Below, one piece after another: positions 32,363 to 44,875 of a stretch of 64,000 bases of DNA. Where the stretch lies: positions 128,856-192,855 of the forward strand of contig MNCI01005411.1 of the NCBI GenBank assembly GCA_015680685.1, in the 5' to 3' direction. Origin of the DNA: Gnetum montanum (Eukaryota > Streptophyta > Gnetopsida > Gnetales > Gnetaceae). Position 1 is the first letter of the stretch, and each line of letters starts with the position of its first letter. Position numbers and translations under genes: made by a program. The notes beneath the pieces were generated by a model. That model saw nothing but the letters and a program-made list of their open reading frames with translations, did not search any database and had not been told where the DNA came from.

Positions 32363-34450
32363 TAGCATCCAACCATCCTCTCCTCCAAAAATTTATTTTT
32401 AGTTCCAATACCTCCCTCATACATCCACCCCCCATGTTGCATCTATCCTTCATCTCCATCCAAACCCAAAAGTAATAAATTTTATATAACATATTTACCA
32501 TTCACTTTTCTAACTTATGTCTTTTCTTTTTGTTAATTTGGAGTTTATCCTCTCTATAGTACTCCTTGGCTTTTGTACTTTAACATTTTATTATATATAT
32601 ATATATATGAGGTTCTCCTCTCTCCACCACTCCCCACATTACCAATGTAGATCTATCATACCACTTCATTTTTTATAAATTTTAGTTACATCTATTAAGA
32701 TCATCTTAGATCTAGAAAATAATTTTTATTTACATATTAAGTCTTTAAACAAACATTTGCAAAACTGAAATTGAATTTTCACTTATATCAAAGAGGATTT
32801 TCCTTTAGGAACCATCACTTAACATCACCTTTGAGATCCAAAGTTGCTAATTATTCTAAAGTGAATGGAAGCTATATAATGTCCTTAAGAACCTATAAGC
32901 ACAACATAAGTACACAACATAGATGTCACCCGTTACTCTATGGATTATGATAAGGACATCAACCCATCACTTTGATGTATTCTACATTCTCAGTTTCCTT
33001 AGGAGTTAAATAATTATCTTTAGTTCTCTTTTTGAAGTCATATAAGATGTTATATACATAAGGTAGGAAATTGTAAGACAATTGTAAGTTCCAAGAGGCT
33101 ATATTCTACAACTATAGATTGTAGTTTATTACAATTGGCTACCTTAGAGTGAATTTCTTATGCTTCATTTTCTATAGAGGAGTGCGAGACCAATGAAAAC
33201 ATTGGAGGCCATAGACATTAAGTACAAGTTGTAATTTGATTGTAGTCATTGAATTTTCAACTACTAGTCATATTAGTTTAGTTGTAATTTTAGGAGAAAT
33301 AGTAACTAAAAATTAACATGGTTTACTAGTGCAAAGAACTACAAGCCACAGTCCCAATGCAATATGCAAGATGGGAGTTGCAATGATATGCAGGCACTTT
33401 TAGTCTCAAAAAATTCAAAATTTAATAGGTACGAATTTCAAAAGGTAGACTAAGAGTTACTTGAGGTTAGATAAAGGCTATGGATGCTTCCAAGGTATTG
33501 AAGCCCTACCTACCATAGCATGGGGAGCTCTTAAGAGAAGAAAAAATGTCTCAATTATTGGATGCCTTTGGGTTTGTTTACTTTGAGCATTTACCTTAAG
33601 GACTATGAGAGTGATAGAGGATTCTCTTGGATCTTGTTCCAAGTCCTTGATTGTGTTATACTTCTAAAATTTATACTCTTATTTTGGATTTGAATAAAGA
33701 AGTATCTTTTCTTATTTATCCTTTGCTCTCTTTTGATTTAATTAAAGTTGGTTTCTAAGGGAATTGTGTACTTGTTATGCTTAGGGTTCACACTAGGTTA
33801 AAGTGTCATGAGAACTTCATAATAATTGTGTAATTAACCAAACTAATGTAACACACATGTATAATCAATACATAAGAAAAATTGGTTCTTAAGAGATCCA
33901 AGACATGTTCCTATACTAATGCATCCAAATCAAAGCCCCTACTATGTAGAGAAGGGACTAGTCTAAGATGGATAGACTAATGGCTTCATAATGAGCCTAC
34001 ATATCCCTATGATGTCATTCACAATGAATCAAGATAATGTAGTTCTATAGGAGTTATGATTAAGATAACATGGAACCCAAGTGAATCTTGATACTACTCT
34101 CATATCCCATTCTTAAAGGGAAGTAACCTTTGAACCACCAAAAATGCATACTCTCTAGACTCTCCTCTACTTGAAAGAAGTGACATCTTTAGAGCTTATG
34201 TATCTATTCCAAAAATTTCGAAACATGGAGAGTAAAGTGAATATTGAGGGTATTAAATAACTTAAAGGTCATTTGACAATTGTAAACAAGAGAGTTCAAT
34301 AGCTTTGGTAATCAACCATAAAGCACAAATGTTAAATTTAACTTAACATTAGATGCTCATACAACCTACGTTAAGGAAGAATATGCTTATCTAATTTTCC
34401 AAGTTATACTAGTATTTATACATATAGCAAAATCTATCTCTTTAAATGTG
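32363..34450. other. Unassigned, no gene
   Basis: AT-rich DNA with a short (TA)n run at 32592-32608. No frame above 60 codons and no recognised repeat. 33440-33540 is slightly richer in GC but carries no motif. Confidence 0.3.
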
Positions 34451-34460
34451 ACATCTTCCT

Positions 34461-34700
34461 CTATCCATTACAGGAATACAAGGATGTAGAGTCAATTCTA
34501 GCATCCAAGAATAGCCTATCACATATCTTAAAGAAACTAATGTCTGATGCATAGTGGAATCCTAGCACTAGAACCAACAAGGATTTTTGGAACTTTAGCT
34601 TAGACAAGGCATCATATAAGAACTCATTAATAGAGGGAGAACACATGAACTCTCCATCCTTTAAAAGTGTTTTATTCTTGAATCCACTATCATCATCCAA
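34461..34700 (-). CDS. 79-codon open frame, unrecognised
   Basis: Starts MDDDSGFKNKTLLKDGEF and contains FHYASDISFFKICDRLFLDA. No domain recognised and no neighbour on the same strand gives context. In this gene-poor, decayed setting a chance open frame or transposon scrap is more likely than a gene. Confidence 0.15.
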   Translation of the reverse strand: MDDDSGFKNKTLLKDGEFMCSPSINEFLYDALSKLKFQKSLLVLVLGFHYASDISFFKICDRLFLDARIDSTSLYSCNG

Positions 34701-34882
34701 CTTGTTTTACATCCTTCTTTGTTTATTATAGGAAACACTATGACTTCCTTTTAGAAGCTTGGGGGCATTTACTTCCCCTTGATGACCTTGATGTATTTCT
34801 TTCCCTTTGAAATTATTTTGAGGCATTTCTTTTCTTGAAAAATATTTTTTCTTCCTTCTAACATATACTAAGTAATTTTTTG

Positions 34883-35137
34883 CTTCCTACTTGAAGACAC
34901 AATAGAAATTTTTACTTCCTACTTGAAATCATAGCTAAAGAATGCATGCTTCCTACTTGAAGTCACATTAGAAATTGTATGCTTCTTTCTCATAATAAAA
35001 ATTAAGGACATGTGTTTGCTACTTATAATCATGATAGAAAATGTGTGCTTTTTTCTCGAAGTCACAATAAAAATCATATTCTTCATTCTTAAAGTTACTA
35101 TCAAGAATATGTGCTCTCTTCCTAAAGTCACTATTAC
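34883..35137. repeat. 33-bp minisatellite, about 8 units
   Basis: Units of 32-34 bp start at 34883, 34915, 34949, 34982, 35015, 35048, 35081 and 35114. The unit pattern is cttcctacttgaagtcac, then a short a-rich stretch, then a variable end such as ttgtatg or aatatgtg. Copies are 60-85 percent alike by eye. Because the period is 11 codons, the minus strand stays open for 70 codons as an 11-residue repeat (SRKKHTFSIMI, MRKKHTISNVT, SSRKHAFFSYD). A further, more diverged stretch at 34735-34882 may be older units. Confidence 0.85.
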
Positions 35138-36929
35138 CTATATATATGTGTGTACTATCTCTCTCTCTTTGGCATAAAATGTATGGGTGGGAAATTTTAT
35201 TTTTTATATTTTTTCAAGATGGTTAATCACAAAATCCCATCTTTGGTTTGCTATCATACTTAACAAAGTATCTAGCATTGGAAATACCTTTTATCAGAGT
35301 GATTAAATACAAAATCTTATTTCTTCTAGCATAGAAAACAACATTTTTGATATATTTTAATTTTTCTATTTTCTATTATTTTTCCCCTTTTTATCAAAGG
35401 ATTTTTTATTTTCTAAAACCATGAAGACATCTAACAACCGATATTAACTCATAATTAATCTTGCCTTTCTAGCATTCTCACAATTAGTTTTAAAGTGAAC
35501 TATTAAAATAAGGTTTTATATTCTAGTGGTAGTCCCACTTAACATGTGTTTTATTAAATGCATAAGTTATATTCAATGGAATATATTCTACCATGATTGA
35601 ACTTATAACTCCTTGTGGTATAATTATTGCAATACAGTTGTGATTGATGGAATGTTCATGTCACACACCTTGCCAATAGTTTATCCTAATGCTACAAGTA
35701 ATGTTTCCAAGGGTAACCATTCCAAGCCTTTAAAACATCTATGGAAGTTAACTACTACTCAACGTTTCCATCAAAAAGTAGTTTGTGATGGTAATGCAAA
35801 TGAAAATTCATACACTATTAAAAATTATTTTTCTTTTGTCTCTATAGCATAGCAGTCATGAAGTGACAATGGTTAACCATAGGAAGAGCAAGAAGTATAT
35901 GTGCATCCTAGTGTATGAATGATACTAATGTCAATTGTCTTACAAGCCCATATAAATTTCATGCACATTTTTCGCACCCAGTATGAATAATCAAAACTAT
36001 TCATAAGGTTACAAATGCTAATACTCATAAATCTTTTCTTAAGTTCTTAATACTCTGGTGTAATGAATCCGTCCAAAAATATTTGTAACACAAAGAATGA
36101 TATTATAAGAATAACCTCCAATTTTTGACAAACACTCCCATTTTCCTATAAACTTATTATAAACAAAATGCTATTTATAATAGCTTTAATCAAATTGAAT
36201 CATTAATAACTTTATGGAACTTGATAAAAACTTAATTTAGAAAGTTATATGAGATAAAACAACCATTTTCACTAACTTTGCTAATCAACGCTTACAAATA
36301 TATGAAATTCACACAATTTATAGGAACCTACGAATGTTAAGAAATGACCACAAATTGACAACATGGTGCTAAGAACCATATACAAAGGGGCTTACAAAAT
36401 TAAGAAAATTTAGAAACTTTGTAGTATCCCAAGAGTTATCATTTCATGCATAAGAATCAAAGAATATGTAATTTCACAACCACACACTAGCATAAAATTG
36501 CAAGATACCAACTTACAAGACATACAAATAATTACGGACAACATACACAAAGAATTAGAATGAAAGAAAATTTAACTAACACTTATACAACACATACATG
36601 TACTAACAAAAATCATAAAAGAATGATACAAATATAGAAATGTTATAAGATGGATCAATAAATTTAAATTATTACACACAAAGAGGCTAGAGGTTCTTGC
36701 AAAGTAAGTTAATACATAGATATGCTTAATGCTTGATGTTCTTGTAAAGCTTCACCTTAATTTGTAGATAAAGAAATGAAAGAATGAATTGAATGTAGTT
36801 GATTGGTGTAGGCAGTTCCTTATGATTCATATGTATGCTACAATGTGAAGTCTCTTAACATTGTCAACCTTATCATTTTGGAAGAACAATATATTAAAAT
36901 TATTATGTGTTTCATAGTCTTTGGTAAAT
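35138..36929. other. Unassigned; possibly LTR of element D
   Basis: No reading frame with a recognised motif (35613-35852 is open for 79 codons without one). Its place just beyond the integrase end of minus-strand element D makes it the expected site of D's 3' UTR and 3' LTR, but I found no second copy in the window to prove LTR ends. Short CT run at 35158-35170. Confidence 0.3.
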
Positions 36930-38110
36930 GTTTAGGGCTCCTCTTGGTAAAGTCCAACTCATCCTCTAATTGGTGAACTATCATGGATTATGTTTCCTTG
37001 GACATAAACTTCCTCTTAACCAAAACTCTTATACTTGTAAGAAATTGATTAATTATTGCATTCATTCTTTATTTCATAAGCTAAATGACTCTTTCTCTTC
37101 ACACGAGCTACATGGGAAATCCTGTTCTCAAAAACATATCTCTACATGTGGAGATGGTTGTCAATGATGAATATAAGTAACATTGAAAATGGATGAAAAT
37201 TTGAAGTACACTAGTATGTATATCTCATAATAATTTGTAGAGAACTTCTTAGTTCAAAATGACCCAATCTTTCTTGGTTGTAGCTTGGGAAATTTTGGTT
37301 GCTGCTCTCCTCTCCTAACATGAACCAAGACTTGATCTCCTTGAAATTCCAGCTATCTAGGAAGTTTATTACCTTGTTCTTTGTATTTTTTATTCCTTAT
37401 TTGAATCTATTTTTGGACATTCTCATGGAATTGTGTTATATCCCTTATGAATTCATTAGGTATTATTACCAATGCTTCCATAACTAAAGGATTTTTTCTA
37501 TGAATAACTTTGAATTCATCTCCCTGGTACCACAAAAAAAATTTATTGTATGTGAATTTAGCTTTTGAAAGCTTTTGTTCCCATCATCGAGAAATTTTCT
37601 TCACATAGTTAACATACAAATTTCCTAGGCTTTTATTTACAACTTTTATTTACTCATTTGTTTGGGGATGATAGGAAAAACTAAATCATAATATGAAGCT
37701 AACAAACTTCCAAAAATTTTACTAAAATTAACATAGAAACTTAATATCTTGACAACTTTGGATGGTTTTTGGACTATTGTGTAGCTTCACCAACTCATGA
37801 AAGAATAATTCTACCACTTTCTTGCTATCATGGATCATATGATAATGAATAAAATGAGAAATCTTTGAAAATATATATACAACAATTAAAATACAATCAA
37901 TTTCCCTTTTGACTCCATAGAATGCCAAAGACAAAATTAAGACTAATGTCCTTCCATGGTTGTTCTGAAACTTTCAATGACTAGTATAAAATAGAATTCA
38001 TAGCTATCCTTGGTATGTTGACATATGGAGCATCCTTTAATATATTTCTTCATCTACATCTTCATCTTTGGATAATAAAAATATCTTTTTAACCTTTTTA
38101 TGCTTCTCTT
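36930..38110 (-). pseudogene. Chromovirus-like gypsy integrase, element D
   Basis: Integrase on the minus strand. The core piece 37934-37728 reads IDCILIVVYIFSKISHFIHY and VVELFFHELVKLHNSPKTIQ, matching the D-S-I-x-V-V-V-D-R-F-S-K-M-A-H-F and LFF.EVVRLHG.P.+I..D patterns of chromovirus (Ty3/gypsy) integrases; the first catalytic D of VVVDRFSK is replaced. Next, SSPNK.VNKSC (37665-37640, usually HPQTDGQTEVVNR) and FVC.LCEENFSMMGTKAFKS. Towards the end (37470-37280) are KYKEQGNKLPR and FQGDQVLVHVRR, then KLQPRKIGSF, the segment before the chromodomain. A chromodomain itself is not clear. Many stops. Confidence 0.75.
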
Positions 38111-39890
38111 ATACCCAACATGAGCTAAAAGTATGCTACTACATGCTTCACAAATCAACTTATCATGAAGCTATGTGCTAGAGATTCATGAATCTCATAA
38201 ACTTTTTATGAATGGTGCATTTCAGAAGTGGGAGCATGAATGGAAGTTTGTAAGATTATTTTTGAAAACTTTTAGTCTAATGTAAATTAACAAAATATCC
38301 AATGAAAGTAAAATGTGAGAAAAACTAAAAAATATATAATTTAAATATTTTATTATTTTGTAATTCATGTCACCACCTGCAAACCCATCCCTAGTCTTTG
38401 CATATTCTTGCATACCCAAACATGAATTAAATCATGAATTCTTGATTCCTTACTTCTAAGAATCAGATTCATTTGATGCATAGTCATGAGTTACCTTATG
38501 AAATGCACAATTTCTAATCTTTATACAGAAAATGATTATGAACCTCATAATATTCTTGATACTATTATAGAACTTTTTGGATTTTCTTCCAAAATTTATC
38601 GAAATCAAGATCATTAGTATAACTTAAGTTTTATGCCTTTAGTTCTTTCATTAAAAATGTACTCACCAAAAATGCATGTCTACTTAATGGATGGGAAAAT
38701 TTGTTTTGTGAAGCTTACTTATTATTAACTACAAAGTTATACTTTTGTAAATTCTCCATCCACTTAACATGCTTGGCACTTTGGTTGATTTTGAATAAAC
38801 TATAAATATTTATAGCTTGTGAAAAACACAAAATCCTTTTGAATTAGGTAATTTCTTTGACATCTTAAGGTCTACAAGATGGCCTAGAACTCATTTTCAT
38901 ATGTAGAATACTTGCTTCTTAAATCCTTTAAATTTCCACTAAAGTATGCTACTGACTTGCCATTTTAACTAAGAACTCATCCAATGTCTTCTCTAGTTGT
39001 GTCTCATTCCACTTGAAATACCTTAACAATGTTTGACAATGAATGAATATATGAATTTACTAGAATTTTCTTAAGTTATTGGAAAGTATGATCTACTATT
39101 GGATTCTATTTGAATGTATGTTAATTCTTTTTCTTGATAGGATTAATCACTCAAGATGCTACTTTTTATTTAGTTGCTCACATTCTCATGGACTCATTCT
39201 TTAAGAATCTTTGTTTGGAAGATCTAGTTCAAAATCAAATCAATGGCATAAGAAGTAGAAATTGGTGGTGGAAAAATTGCAAGTAAATCATTCACAAGAA
39301 TATTTGTAAATTCAACTAATATCATCTTCACATTTGAATCACTTTAATCCATGCTACTACAAGTTAAACTTAAAGTGGTCACCAAAGGAAAACCCCATTT
39401 TTGCTTCTAAAGTTTTTGCAACACCTCATGTTGGGATTATAGACAAATTATACTCCTTTTTTTTCATAATTTGCAAGATTCCTTAATCTTGGAGAATTAT
39501 TTTGAATTCTGAATTGTCTTCCTTGCTATGTTACCATAGTAGTATTCTCAAGAAAATTAATGGTAGCATCATGATCATATTTCCAAGAGTTCTCTAATAT
39601 TACGTGGTATACATCCATTGGCACAACATCATATAAAATATAATCTTTTATGAATGCTAGTTTACTATGTTTTGGGCCTACTAGTTTGCTAATCCAACCA
39701 ACTTACAACATATTGTTGTAAATTCCTTCTTGTTTGTAGCTTTAATGCTTAACCATAAATCTTGAAATAAGATTATTAGAAATTGCATTATTTAAAAACA
39801 TAATAACTAGATAATTCTTTCACTAGACATGAAATTTGAGAAACTTCCTCCTTTGGGTACTTCATCATTCTTTATATCCTTCTAATTAAT
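38111..39890 (-). pseudogene. Protease and RNase H remnants, element D
   Basis: Pol remnants upstream of D integrase. From the 5' end (high coordinates): protease C-terminal part with DVVPMDVYHVILENSWKYDHDA (about 39630-39560; gypsy proteases have MD...LLG..W.YD), then a gap where most of RT is lost, then the RT end and RNase H: FKxNPIVDHTFQxLKK-like (39110-39060) and NGKSVAYFSGNLKDLRSKYS (38960-38900), matching the GRPVAYFS.KL......YSTYE motif. The block is cut at 39891 by the truncated LTR of element C. Stops and frameshifts throughout. Confidence 0.7.
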
Positions 39891-39891
39891 T

Positions 39892-42763
39892 AGCCCTAGG
39901 TCTTCTCAAGATATTTCCGCAAATATTTGCACCGAAGGGTTGGTCTGCGCGGTTAAAAATGGTGAAAGCTACTAATTAACTAAACAGAGCAAGGAGTTTG
40001 CTACTAACAATATTTCAGAGGGTTACACAAAGCTAGAAAGGTTCTTAGAAACTTTGGTTGAGAATTATGGAAACTTAGTAAGGAATATGGATGAATCAGT
40101 TGATGAGGTACGAATTAACTCCATTGACATTAACAAAAAATTTCTTTATAATAAATTCAAGGACTTGACCTAGGACAACATGGATGTAACTAATGATGGA
40201 GCCAAGACCCAGGGAAATTCGTTATTAGTGAATTGATGTTGGAATAGTGGCATTGATCTGGAGAAAAAATCATGCAATATGCTTATAAGGAGAGTGAAAG
40301 AAGATTCAAGTAAAGAACATGTACATGAAACCTTGCCAAAACCAACTGCTTTTCCAGAGAAAAATTCATATGCTTTGGTTGAGAAAAATGTAGAATTATC
40401 GATGTGAAAAGAGACATCCCCAGAGCTCCATGTGGTTCATTGAAGGCCCATGTTGGAAAGGCATCTGCTATGGCTAATGATGATGCTCTAGAGATTGACA
40501 AGCCCCTGACCATCAAATGTCAGAACAACTACCCATAGGGGCCTCTTCCGAGATGACTAGCCTTCTCTCTAGAGACAGGTGATGACTGTAGATGTGCTTG
40601 CACCGTTGGCTCTTCAGCAATGATATGTGCACCACGTGAGGCATGGGTAGCTATGTGTGAATGTAGCAAACTATAGTGAGCTCTCTCTCTCATTCCTGTA
40701 ACCACCAGTGCTTGTAGATGAATTCCAAACAAGCTGCTGGGCTCCAACATCTTGATCTCTGTATACTAGGGCACTCTCAAAGATGGCACATGATGGTAGC
40801 AACTGAACACCACATGGCAACATTACCAGACGCAGTGGCAGAGCCTCCTTTCATGATGGCAGTTCACATACAGTTTTGGTTGAAATAGCATTTTGGATCT
40901 TGGGTAGTACATGTGTCCATTTCTACTGGTTTTGCTCAGAGGCAGGAAATGAAAGAAATGAACCAGCTGATTACTCCTGTTGTTCTTGCAATTGTTACCT
41001 AATATTCGTAAAGCAATTTACCAGTACGTGGGTTCAAAGGAAAAAACAATATATATATATATATATATAATAAACAAATTAATAATAATAAAGTGCAAGG
41101 AAGATGAAGATGATTTATTTTTCAGCCTTATTAACTCCAAAGACTGTACAACTGCTTTCACCCATGTTTACACTAAGGTATATGCTAAATTATCTTTTTA
41201 CTACCACCTGTTCATAAAATTACTAGGACTTCAATGATATTTAACATTTAAAACATAAAAATAATAATTATATGGAGCTCTTATGGAGATGTTGGATTTA
41301 TTTTAAAAATTATTATTATATAGGCTATTGCTTACAAAGGCAATATTTGTAATATTTACACATGCCAATGTTAGCATGATTTTCTCCTAACTTCCTAAGT
41401 TATAACTTCCTAACTTCTTGGGCAAGTTATAACTTCCTAACTTGTTGGGTAAGTTATAACTTCCTTACTTGGGAGAGAAGTTAGCAAAGATATTTTGGAA
41501 TGTGTAACTACCTTTAGAGCCCAATAAAAAGGCTTTAGGGGTAAGAAGAAAATATATCACACTTGGGATCACACACCTGGGATCTCACTTGGAGACAAAC
41601 TTTTGGTCTTGAGAAGACCATTGCAAAGAAGAAATTGTGAAAGATTGCTTGTAAGATAACTTGCCAAGGAAAATTTTTTAGCCTCCTTTCCATAGTCCTG
41701 TGAGTTATGTTTATTTTTTTTATTTTGTTTAAATTATTTAGCTAGTGGTTTAGATAGTATCATGCTTGGCAAATAATTTTGGGATTTTTAGATTGGTCTT
41801 ATTGTTTCTTGTTGCATAATAGAAGATTTCTATCAAAAAATTTTCCATAGAAGCGCTTGTCTTTGAAACCCTTAAGAGTATTTTAGTAGTGAATTTGATT
41901 ATTGTGCAACGTATAAGAACTACTATTGAGATTGTTGTAAGAGAGCCTCTACTTGTAGTCAAGCCGTTGAACAATTCAATAGTCAAGAGGGTTCAGAAAA
42001 TCTTTCATATTTTGATGGGACTAGAATAGCTTTCTTTTATCTTTAAAGTGAATCTTTGTGGTATTTCAATCAGAAATTGTTAATTCTTTTGAAGGTTCTG
42101 TTGAATGAAATTGTTGACATCCATTATCTAAGCCAAAATGAAGTCTCATACGTGATAGTTTACACAGCATTTTTCTTGGTAGCATAGTAGGATTTTCTTA
42201 AAGAAATTTCTTATTTGAGCCTTGGAAGTTTCAACAATTCGTAGTTATTAAATTTGGGATAGCTTTATTGTGAAGTGTTTACTCATATCATTTTACCTTG
42301 TTTAAACATTTGAGGTCTTAGCACAAATTTTCTTTCTTTTCTTTCTATTCCCATTGAATATTGCTCTATTTCTAGTTTTCTTGAGAAACTATTTCTTTCT
42401 CTGGGGAAAATTAAAAGTAGATTTGTGGAGTTGTGCTCAAATGTTTTTTCAAAATTTTATTTTTTACAGGTAGGTATTAGAAGGACCATGTAGACTAAGC
42501 AATTAAACAAAATAGGAACTCTCAACTCATAGTACTTGGCAAAGTTGGCTAAATCTCTTTAAAATAAGTCATTTGTAGTTTACACACAATGCAATCGTTT
42601 CATTTTTCACAACTGCACACCACAACCGCACACACACATACTCACATTAACTACTGAGTCTATTTGGAGGTATCTGGGCCTTGGTGTTACTAGAGACCAC
42701 TAATAACCTAAATCCTGTTCGAGGATAACTCGTTGGTGGTCTTGTCCCAAATGGTCACCAACA
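39892..42763 (+). repeat. 5' LTR of element C, 5'-truncated
   Basis: About 2.87 kb, aligning from its first base (agccctaggtcttctc) with 46798 onward of the 3' LTR and ending at ACCAACA (42763). The first 579 bp of the LTR are missing. It is diverged from the 3' LTR by about 11 of the first 145 bases, counted by eye, mostly C/T or G/A changes. It holds 230 bp (40261-40490) that the 3' LTR lacks, a U3 tandem repeat (41386-41482), a damaged TATA box (caataaaaaggc, 41522-41533) and a (TA)n run at 41050-41068. Confidence 0.9.
39943..40553 (+). pseudogene. Reading-frame tract inside the C 5' LTR
   Basis: Counterpart of 46714-47232 in the 3' LTR. It contains NNISEGYTKLERFLETLVEN, NLVRNMDESVDEVRINSIDI and, in the 230 bp that the 3' copy lost, KEDSSKEHVHETLPKPTAFP; after a one-base shift near 40400 it continues with RDIPRAPCGSLKAHVGKASA. 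At least three in-frame stops. The protein is unknown to me. It could be a captured host sequence or a family-specific accessory frame; the shared TAA after GESY shows that decay began before this insertion. Confidence 0.4.
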
Positions 42764-42770
42764 ATTCTTT

Positions 42771-42787
42771 TGGCACTAGAAGGAGGG
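42771..42787 (+). promoter_or_regulatory. Primer binding site of element C
   Basis: TGGCACTAGAAGGAGGG eight bases after the LTR end. Position and the leading TGG fit a tRNA-primed start of minus-strand DNA synthesis. I could not assign the tRNA with certainty. Confidence 0.55.
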
Positions 42788-42888
42788 CTGAAAATTTAGC
42801 CTCTAAGTTCATAACCCTTATAATTTTAGCACATCAACAATTCTTTGTTACTATAAAGGCTTAAGAGGTTAAATACTATTTTCTGTTC

Positions 42889-44844
42889 ATGACCAAGAAG
42901 ATTGATAGTTTGGAAAATTTGAAAGTTTCAAAAGATATTCTTGATTCTAAGACTGATTCTTCATGAAAACAAGAACAAAAGAAAGATTTGAAATTGAAAA
43001 TAAGTAGTGGAGTGAAAACTAGAAGATCAAGAAGATCACCCATTATATCTAGTTTATCGATTCATAAGAGAAAATCTAGAAAGTCTAAGAGTTCAACTAT
43101 TTAAAGGAATGGCGTGGAAAATCCTTAACAAAGAGTTACACCATTAGGATTTCAAAATTATAATGATATTTCTAAGGTAGTTTACAAATATTTTCATGAG
43201 CCTTTCATTCCTAGAAAAGCTTATTTAGCTGAAGAATATATTCACATGTTTGAGTTAGCTTTAGCTCATGCAAATATTCAACATCAAGATCAAGCTTGTA
43301 GGTTGTTTGTATTAAATTTAAAGGATATAGCTCAAATTTTGTATTTGAACTTACCAAGTAATAGTATTACAATTTGGGATAACATGAAGAATCTTTTTTT
43401 AGCCCAGTTTGGTAATCAATTAGATCAACAACAACTATACTATGGGCTGATACAAGCTAAGCAAGGAGTTAAAGAGTCAATTAGAGATTTTAACATCAAG
43501 TTTCAACGAATTTGTGGAATTTTTCAAAGATAATATAGACCATCAGAAGAAATTCTTAAAGAAACTTATCTTATGGCTGTCAACCCCAACATTTCAATTT
43601 GGTTAAGGAGAACTCCAAATTTAACTACACTAAGTGACTACTTTAGCAAAGCTATACGGTTAGAAAAATAGTTGAATCTTGAAGAAAATATTGCAATTCA
43701 AAAAAGAGAAGAAAGAGTTATGATTCCTATGAAAGATTTTGCTCAATTTAAAGCTTTACCAGGTCCATCTCATGTTAAGATAGAGCAAGAACATGAAAGA
43801 GTAGAATCTAAAAAGGGACAATTAATGAGAGATATGTCTAACAAAATAGTGAATCTTGGAAAAGCCTTGGAAAGAGTTAATATCAAGGAAGAAAGAAAAA
43901 ATAGAAACCATGAACATCAAGACACTAAGTTAGCAAAAGATGAGGATGAAAGTGATCTAATTATGTCTAAATTTCTTGATATTGAATCTGATAATGAGTT
44001 ATCTAGTGTTCATTATGCAAATAAATATTTTAGTAATGGATCTAGCGATACTTCTTCTCTATCAAGTTCTGAAGAAGATTTTTCTTCAGATGAGGAATGC
44101 AATAACAGTGAGGAAAATGGATATAATCTCCGATAAAAGGAAAGATCAACTACTTCTAGACCCCCAAATGTTATTAATAATCCTTCTACTAAGAGAAAAT
44201 ATTTTGAGCCAAATAGAAGAGATAAGAATTAAGGTAAAGACCATCAAGTAGAGAAAAGCACTCTAAATTAGTCTTTTAATATGTAGATAAAGAAACCAAG
44301 CTTTATTGGTGATGCAGAGTATGATTTGATTGAAGACCTTAAACATGTCAAGGCCAATATTAGCTTTTATTAGTTGCTTCAAATAGGAGATCAACAAAGA
44401 AAGGCTTTAGAGTTCATTAAAGGTAAAAGGATAGTTAGAGAATTAGAGTTAAGTTATGTGTCTAATAATGATGAGAAATTAAATACCACGTATGATAAGG
44501 AAGCTCCTCCTTTTCTTTTGACAATGAAATTAAAGGATAAATACTTACACAATTGTTTGATTGATTTTGGAGCTACGTCTACTATAATGCCATTGTCTAT
44601 ATGTAAGAAACTTGGTTCGATTCCTGAAAAATCAAATAAGAAGATTGTTCAAGCGGATAAAAGTAGCGTAAAGATTGTGGGTCAATTACCAAATGTTCTA
44701 TTGGAAATTGCTTCTAAACCCCGCAACAGAAGTAGAGTAACTATTCAAGTGGCAGATATACCAGACTCACATAGTCTCTTATTGAGTAGAAGTTGGAGCA
44801 AGAATTTCTCAGGTTACATATCAATAGATTATTCTCACATGTGG
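42889..44844 (+). pseudogene. Gag and protease of element C
   Basis: One frame of 652 codons with only about seven stops and no frameshift, so it is the best-kept coding region here. It starts MTKKIDSLENLKVSKDI. A basic stretch with KTRRSRRSP follows (about codons 40-65). The gag domain (43195-43530) has LALAHANIQHQDQACRLFVL, SITIWDNMKNLFLAQFGN and QAKQGVKESIRDFNIKFQRI, the usual W..L...F...F ... G.S+..F...F pattern. A coiled-coil-like part (43672-43960) and an acidic serine-rich part (SSDTSSLSSSEEDFSSDEEC) come next. The protease is at 44550-44700 with CLIDFGATSTIMPLSICKKL; the catalytic aspartate is kept but S of DSGA is now F. It ends at a short run of N. The non-chromovirus type (LIDxGA...MPLS) fits the Athila/Tat branch. 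Confidence 0.85.
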
Positions 44845-44875
44845 NNNNNNNNNNNNNNNNNNNNNNNNNNNNNNN
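44845..44875. other. Assembly gap (31 N)
   Basis: Run of N between protease and RNase H-like domain of element C. The frame changes across it, so its length is not exact. Confidence 0.95.

Noticed and set aside
34883-35137. CRISPR-like array
   Set aside because: Units are contiguous with no unique spacers, period 33 bp, in a eukaryotic repeat setting.
36930-37290. Chromodomain at the end of integrase D
   Set aside because: Expected for this group, but the sequence is too decayed to show the aromatic residues.
40876-41237. 64- and 85-codon frames in the C 5' LTR
   Set aside because: They run through a (TA)n repeat giving YIYIYI; the 3' LTR has only part of them open.
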